From: Marsupella aquatica
Lineage: Eukaryota; Marchantiophyta
Length of the DNA stretch: 64,000 nt
Direction: 5' to 3'
Assembly: GCA_973895155.1 (NCBI GenBank)
Contig: OZ316891.1
Coordinates: forward strand, 868,001-932,000
How positions within the stretch are numbered: the first letter of the stretch is position 1; the number at the start of each line of letters is the position of its first letter. A program made the position numbers and the translations under genes. Positions 57,980 to 64,000 of the stretch are shown here, piece after piece. The notes beneath the pieces are model-generated. The model made no database searches and had not been told where the DNA came from. It was given only the letters and a program-made list of their open reading frames with translations.

Positions 57980-60736
57980 CTAGAATAACTGCTGCAGGAC
58001 TTTTTGGCATTCTCTTAAAACGGCCACCCGTTTTAGCAACGTCTGTCGCTTCAGACGGGTGGAGGCGTTCTCTTCCATGAGAGCACCCAGATCCTTCCCC
58101 ATCTTGGCCTTCAACAAGCCACTCCATAGACTCCTCAGAAGCGCATTTTCCAGCGCGTATCGGAGTTCCAACGGAATTTCGTCGGCCATTCGCTTGTGCA
58201 CCACCTTGCAGTACGCCGCCAAGTTCACTTTCATGTCGAAGGCGGATTGATTTTCCGTCGACTTATTCAATGTCTCTTTCAAAAAGAAGGGTTCCTTGAA
58301 ACCCTCAACTATGACACCGTCATTGATATTCCCCGCTTGGAACTGTGTGACAGAGTCTCTAATCTTCTCGACATTTGTCATGTAGTACTCATTCATGGTA
58401 AAAACATTTGAGCGCTCTTTGTCAAGGACACGGCGAACAAATTTTGCACACTTTCTCTGACATTGTGCCAGAACGTTCTCTGCGTCCTGCAAATCAACAC
58501 ATACGGCATATTAAAACACAAGAAGGAAAATACATATCACGTACCAACATGATTCCCCGGCATGATTCTTAAAAGAAGTCTCCTAGCAATCTATTAGTAA
58601 ACCGAAGGACGTACCAGTTTATAGGCCGCATTCAGGTTCGGGAACACACTGGTAGAGGTGTCAATTATGTCGACGGCAAACTTGCGCGCGTAATCATGTG
58701 CCTGTGGCACCAGATCAGTGCACACTACAGAGATCTTGTCAATCTCCTCACTGACAAGTGTTCTCATCAGCGTGGGGGACAGAAAATTTGGTAGCGTCAA
58801 TCCTCGCATCTCGGACATGCGCAGGAAGATTTCCTCCGTTTTTGTTTCGGGTAGTATTTCTTTCATGGCTTCATGAAGGTCGTCACTGAACTTCTGGAAC
58901 ATCTGGTCTAGCCTTGCAGGGTAGTGCATTTCCTTACGGTCTACTAACTTGTCATAATTGCCATTCAGCATCACATCCTGCATTAGACTTTTGTTATGAT
59001 TGACAATATTCAAGAACACGTTTGTCGGATCTTCGTCGCCTAGCACGCCCTGGGGAAGATCTTCCAGTTCCCTCTGCCTCTCTAGCAACGCCTTGTCAAT
59101 CTGCTGCTGAATTCCTGGACAAGTTACCATCCGGCCAATGAAGATTTTCAGCCCTGAGATTATAGAACTATAGCTCCCACTTGTGATTTGTGTGTGCTGG
59201 GCCGGCTACCTGATGAGACTGACATGTTTCGAACTCATTTTTCGGCATTGGTGTAATAGGCCGTAAATTCTAATTAAAACTCCAGATCGAATCATTTCCC
59301 CATTACCTATTCTCACCAATGCAATCTCATGCAGTGCATTAAGCTTTACTAAGTGCGTGCCTCCTTCCTTCGTAAACCAAGTGAAGGCTTCGTTACCTGG
59401 TAGGCTCATTCGAATGATGCTAGCTTGGATTTGAGTCAGGCGTTCTGCCAATGCGGGGATCCCTACACAGCTTTTGTCCAGCTTCGAGAGGGAAGGATGT
59501 GTGTCAAAAAGTCTTCTCTCCTGCTCACGTGCTTCCTGATGAGAATCATCGTCATCTGTTTGGTTCCTGCAGCGCAGACAACAGCTCGAAATGTTAGTCC
59601 TTTGCGTTAGAACACACAGTTTCTGCAAAGAACAGTCACTTAGTGCAAGCAATCCCATCCGGGGAACACTCAGCTAGCTATCTCAGTGTTTGGACATCGC
59701 TATTTGCGCTAATCCTTAACCCGAAACAACAAACAACGAGAACCTTACCGCACACAAATGTATCCTAGACCGATATTGACATCGTCCGCTGTCACTTTCT
59801 CGTAAACGTCGTCAGGGGCTCGATCCACTTTCGTCACCACAGCCAACGTTCTCACACCTTTCTTATCCTCCTCTTGTGACATTCTGATGGATTCGCATGT
59901 GGAGAAATCCACAGTTGCTGATAGGACATTCAGTATTACGGTTTCTTTCGGTTTCAGGTACTTCTGAATCATTGTTTTTATCTGTTCGTAGATATCGGCC
60001 GGCTGACCGTGGACTGGTACTCGTGTGATGCCTGCATTTCTTATCACCAGATCTGCACGTTAGTTCAACTTGACAATACAACCACATTTAATCACACGAA
60101 ATAAATGAATGGTGCTCGTCTGATCGAAATAGGGTGACGCGCTGGAGGAAAACTCATTTCTCTCTTTTCAAAGCCTTCAATTATAAGAAAGCCCTGCAGT
60201 TCCTCGAGTTCTATGGGAGTGTAGTGTTGAAAACACAGGCAACCAAATGCACTCCACAACAAGTATATATCATCACTATACATAAGTCAGTATATCATTG
60301 TACCTGGGAGATCAATCATCGTCAGATCTGGCGCGTCTGGCCTCCGTATGTGGAGGGAAATTTTCCCGTCAGTGATGACACCTTTCCCAGCGCCCGCCAG
60401 GATACATGTCGCTGCATCAACCTCCAACTTGATCTCATCTTCTCTGATGGTTTTGATTTGACCATCGTACGATATGGTAATCGAACTCTGTTCCGAATCA
60501 CGGCAACTCTCGAGTCGAAGGACAAGAGGGACTCGGGTAGCGATGCCCTGTCCCCGGGGTAAGTTTATGGTGGCAAGCGACTCCAGAACAGAAGACTTGC
60601 CACTTGACTGATCGCCCACGACAACTATGCTGGGCAGAGAAATGCCTTCGTTCGTCACCTTCAGATTTCTTAGCCTATCCACGGCATCCAGGAGAGGGCG
60701 GATGTTTCTATCGAACTTTTCGCTGAGGTCTGCCAT
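57980..60736 (-). CDS. DRP4: DRP4/Mx-like dynamin-related GTPase, copy 2
   Basis: Five minus-strand exons (60736-60304, 60031-59749, 59566-59397, 59114-58615, 58486-57980) join to 630 residues. Exons 2, 3 and 4 are exactly as long as in copy 1 (283, 170 and 500 bases), and every intron phase is the same. The P-loop GDQSSGKS, DLPG, TKVD and the LGYICVRNQTDDDDSHQE block are intact, as are the stalk (NGNYDKLVDRKEMHYPARLD) and the effector region (FDMKVNLAAYCKVVHKRMAD). It differs from copy 1 mainly in the stalk (for example after VTQFQAGN) and in the GTPase loop around residues 75-105. Both copies look functional, so this is a true tandem duplication. The copia element entered about 220 bases past its stop codon. 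Confidence 0.93.
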
Positions 60737-61025
60737 ATTTCTCGCTACAACAACGAAGCGCTTCCACGGAATCCGTCCGGGATCTGATCGAATTCTCCAA
60801 TGATATATCGATACCTGTCAGGAGCTGCTAGAGTTATATATCAACTAGGGAAGAGCTTAATGGGAAGATCGAGCGGCAGTACTGGAAGAACTAGGACAGC
60901 ACACCGGAGTGCTCTGTCGTTACAAGATGCATGTACCACAATTGTAGTTGGGCTAGACTGGCACGTCTACAGATTGTTGCACATTTGAATGCCGGATCAT
61001 GAATCGTCTATAATTTAGTATACCG

Positions 61026-61032
61026 TTTTATA
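61026..61032 (-). promoter_or_regulatory. Possible TATA box of dynamin copy 2
   Basis: TATAAAA on the minus strand, about 290 bases before the ATG, in flank resembling that of copy 1 (GATCATGAAT.GT shared at about 50747 and 60995). Confidence 0.35.
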
Positions 61033-61654
61033 GGCAAAGAAACTGAGCAGGAAACTTAGGAGAACGATCTACGACTGTTCGGCGGTACTCATAAGCACCA
61101 TCATGAATGACCGTCAAATTTCCAAAGCGTGGGGAAAGAGATGCGCAGTTTGACAAAGGTTTCTACGCACGCCGATATCGTACTGGAAAATAATCACGAG
61201 AGGCCCAATCATGGAAAGGCAAGGCTACCTTCACCGTCAGGGCAGCCAAAATTCCATGTAGAGGCTAGGGAAAGGATGAATTGAAGATTACAGGTACCCA
61301 CTCAGTTGCTTATCACTGGTACGCCGCGGGCATAAATTCTAAGACTCGGCTACAATCAATTAGTTTCTCTCTCTGGGAGGAGCGAAAACTAAATAATATT
61401 ACTTCCGCTTTGATTTCGTTCAAAGTGTTGTGAGAGATTTCGTTAGCATGTGCCTAAGAAGTCTGCCCTGTGAGGAGGGCCAAGGTCCTGAAAATTACTT
61501 GATGAGATTGTATGTTATTAACGGGCACTGTCACCCTATGGACATGACATCTAAGTTGTGTCTTGCTGGAGTTTAGGATTACCCCAGCAGTACTTGCTTA
61601 TTGGGAGGCAGAACCAGGCATGCAACTAAACAATACTCACGCGAGTCAAAACTA

Positions 61655-61770
61655 TACCCCTCTTGCTTTGCAGAAACGTACCTAAGTAAAATCTCAGCAG
61701 TCTTATCAAAAAGATAACTCTCTTGCTTTGCAAAAACCTACGTAAATTCTCAGCAGTTTTAGAAAAAATG
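61655..61770. repeat. Two-copy direct repeat, period about 70 bases
   Basis: CTCTTGCTTTGCAGAAACGTACC at about 61661 and CTCTTGCTTTGCAAAAACCTACG at about 61721, each followed by TAA.TCTCAGCAGT.TTA.AAAAA. Confidence 0.65.
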
Positions 61771-62240
61771 CACATTCGAGAATCCTGATCCAGCCCGCAT
61801 ATATAGGAACTCATCTCATCAATTGTTCGCTTTCTAAAGTCAAGAGCTCGTTGTACTCCATCGATTCTCAGCATGTCAATAACTCCTTGATGCAACATGC
61901 ATGGGGATGCTTCATCTTAGTTGTAACATTAGAAGGACTCACAGCATTCTTTCGTATCGATTGAGGTATCCTGTACGGTTTTCCCCTTTGTGTAGTGTGC
62001 TACGTCGTCCAAGGCAATTTAATATTTCACTCAAGAAAATAATTAGTATATCCATTTGCGGTTTAGGGTTGTAAATGTTATAAGATCGGGGCTGAAAACG
62101 ATTCTTTGGAACGTACGCTGCCTATTTTTTATAAACCTTTGAACTACTTATGATACCTAGCCCAGGAAGGTGACTTAGAGTACAGTTTCGTGAATCTTAT
62201 GCTTGGTTATTATCTGATCTGTTCGCCTGTTATATTGGAC

Positions 62241-63612
62241 AAAATTGAAGCCTTACTAGTCCAAGTGTGGAGCTGGGTGGAGAACGCATGCAAATCCGAA
62301 ATTCCTTTTTAGGGTTTGCGCTTATGGGTTTAGGGTTTTCTTCGTATTTGTTTAACTGCAAATTTTCCTTTGTAGATGCTTTTTTCTTTGTTAAACTGTG
62401 CATTTATCCACTTGTGCACTTAGGGTTGCAGTTATGGTTTATGTTTACTCTTGCATTGGTTAGGTGCATATGCAGCTTTGTAAAGTAAATTTCCTTTGTT
62501 ACGGAATGCACGTATGGAGGTTTTGCGGTTATATTGCAGTTATGTGGCGTGCACTTAGCGGTTTTCGTTCTGGCTCGACATTCCCTCGATGTTTTTGGAC
62601 TTTGATGTTGCGCTTGTCTTTCAGGTTCCTATCGGCCACTGCTGTGCTTCTCGAATCCAGGCTGTTTCGAAGGTCCTGAATCTCTCTCGTTCGATGTTGT
62701 GCCTCAGTCATGAGCGCCTCGATCTGGGTCGATTTTGTTCCATTGATTGTCCATGCTGAATGATACTGAGGCCAGCTTTCGCTGATTGGGGCTCTCGCTT
62801 CGGCCTGCTTCGATCCTTATTCCCGGATCTGCCTTACTCGGTCTTCCTCTTCTCTATGGGCGATCGTTATAAGGCCGGGTCGAAGCCATGTAGTTACTTG
62901 ATAGCTTCCCCCGCGCTCTCTTTCCTTCCGTTTTCGCAAGCCTTTGTCCTTCGCCGTCTGCTCACCGGCGACTAAAAGTTTCGTGTATTCCCTTGTCTCT
63001 TGCGGTTTGTTTTTGAGATTTCTTAGGCTGCGAGAAATCCGAGTACGATTTCCTATCTCCTCCTTCCTTCGATGGTTCAATTTCGCTGGGGAGTTATCGA
63101 TGTTTCTTCGGCCCTATCTCCTTCGATTTTTTAAGAAGGTCTTAATTGCGCTGCGTTCCTATTCCTTTTCGCCTCTGTCATGTGGCCTCTCAGTTCCCGA
63201 TCTCCTCCAATTATGTTCGATCTCTCTCAATGCAGGCATCGTCTCTCGATTCAGGCATCATCTCCTGATTCATCCCTATCGGACCCTTTCGCTTTGCATT
63301 TTTCGGAAGTCCTAATGGTTTCTTCATTGTACTCACTCGCTTGCGGTCTTTTTAATTTCTTCTTGCTCAATCGTTACTCAATTCGCCATAGGATTTCTTC
63401 TCGATTCTCTGCTGTTCTCTCTTTGGATTGTTCCTCCCGATCCTTCATTCAACCTTTTAAAAAACTTTCAATGTTCCATGGTCTTCTCCTTTCTTTCTTG
63501 GCTCCGCTGGTAAGTCCTCGTGCTGATAACGTGTTTGATGAGAATGAATATCGATCTCTGTATAGTCTGTATAATGGTACATATAGTGGTGCCAGGATGA
63601 CCGGCTGATCCG
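62241..63612 (+). other. Pyrimidine-rich tract with telomere-boxes; possible 5' leader or intron of a gene to the right
   Basis: TTTTTAGGGTTTGCGC and GGGTTTAGGGTTTTC lie at about 62308-62340, then 1.2 kb of T/C-rich sequence full of TTCGAT, TCTCTC and CCTTTTCG words. The plus frames here (62944-63315, 63180-63608) are Leu/Ser/Phe-rich as expected from such composition and are not called. Telo-boxes followed by pyrimidine-rich leader DNA are typical of plant 5' untranslated regions and first introns. The coding part, if any, is outside the window. Confidence 0.35.
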
Positions 63613-64000
63613 GTCATCCGGTCAAGGTAGAGTCTAACAAAGTGAAAATAACTTGGTTGAAAGGCATTGAGGGTGCGGAAGATATATCTGAGCTTTCATG
63701 GAGGGGCTGAGGAGTGGGCTTGGTTGAAGTGCCTCAGCAAGGATTCACCAACACCCTTGAGCGTCGTGTTCTCTCATAATTACAGACACATGACGGGTAC
63801 TCGACTCGCTCAATTCACTTGATCTTGCATCAGTCTTTGTGTTCTGAGGTGACAGCTGGCCGTATGATATATTCATTTCAAGCTGTGGGAGGTCTCGGAT
63901 CGATAGTAGAGCGTAATTTCTTTCCTACGTACATATAACACTCGTATGGAAATGACATATATAGCAAACTCTAGCTGATATGACTTGTCGGTTTGTACAC
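63613..64000. other. End of window, nothing recognised
   Basis: Contains a direct decamer repeat (GATCCGGTCATCCGGTCAAG) near 63608. No gene or element seen. Confidence 0.4.

Larger units (their letters stand above)
60737..62240. other. Upstream flank of dynamin copy 2, no further gene recognised
   Basis: It contains the presumed promoter and a two-copy repeat at 61655-61770 (CTCTTGCTTTGCA.AAAC.TAC.TAA with TCTCAGCAGT.TTA). The minus frame 61626-61898 spans this repeat and shows no domain. Confidence 0.45.

Noticed and set aside
62944-63608. Two overlapping plus frames of 123 and 142 codons
   Set aside because: Pyrimidine-rich DNA gives long Leu/Ser/Phe-rich frames by chance; no domain, and the frames overlap each other.
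1-64000. CRISPR arrays, bacterial operons, rRNA genes
   Set aside because: No regularly spaced identical repeats, no ribosome-binding-site spaced gene clusters and no rRNA sequence; the gene structures are eukaryotic throughout.

Overview
The window is nuclear DNA of a land plant. Its genes have short plant-type introns (about 100-600 bases, GT..AG). It carries several plant families: a NAC transcription factor, a plastid-type ferritin, a BODYGUARD-type alpha/beta hydrolase, an RTE1/TMEM222 (DUF778) protein and DRP4-type dynamins. It also holds a Ty1/copia element primed by initiator tRNA-Met, and plant telomere-box motifs (AAACCCTA). The mix of intron-rich and intronless genes, the low gene density and a gene that looks fungal suggest a non-seed plant, perhaps a bryophyte such as a liverwort. 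That placement is an inference and is weak.

Layout. 0.6-2.7 kb (+): 3' part of a J-domain protein whose J-domain exons lie before the visible part. 4.6-6.7 kb (-): two-exon BODYGUARD-like hydrolase. 7-16 kb: gene-poor, with minisatellites, a SINE copy and a decayed coding remnant at 10.5-11.5 kb. 16.5-17.8 kb (-): RTE1/TMEM222-family gene. 20.4-24.1 kb (+): twelve-exon aldo-keto reductase of the Tas type. 25.7-26.6 kb (-): ELP6. 26.6-29.1 kb: MITE-like units and tandem repeats. 29.5-29.9 kb (+): SnoaL-like gene with one frameshift. 34.6-35.6 kb (-): intronless NAC gene with a duplicated C-terminal module. 38.9-40.7 kb: two non-autonomous inverted-repeat elements. 43.2-44.1 kb (-): intronless ferritin, with a five-copy tandem repeat upstream. 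47.1-50.5 kb and 58.0-60.7 kb (-): two intact tandem DRP4/Mx-like dynamin genes with matching exon architecture. 51.8-57.8 kb (+): a young Ty1/copia element lying between them. 60.7-64 kb: no recognised gene, ending in a pyrimidine-rich tract that could be the leader of a gene further right.

The most unusual item is an antisense open frame inside the copia element, between the end of pol and the 3' LTR (56869-57387, minus). It encodes an N-terminal hydrophobic helix and a C-terminal domain that looks like the RNA/DNA-hybrid-binding module of eukaryotic RNase H1 (the fold also called Caulimovirus VI/viroplasmin N-domain). The genes do not form an operon or one pathway. The clearest functional grouping is the tandem dynamin pair. 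Its duplication took promoter and 3' flank along, and the copia element later landed in the duplicated 3' flank of the second copy.
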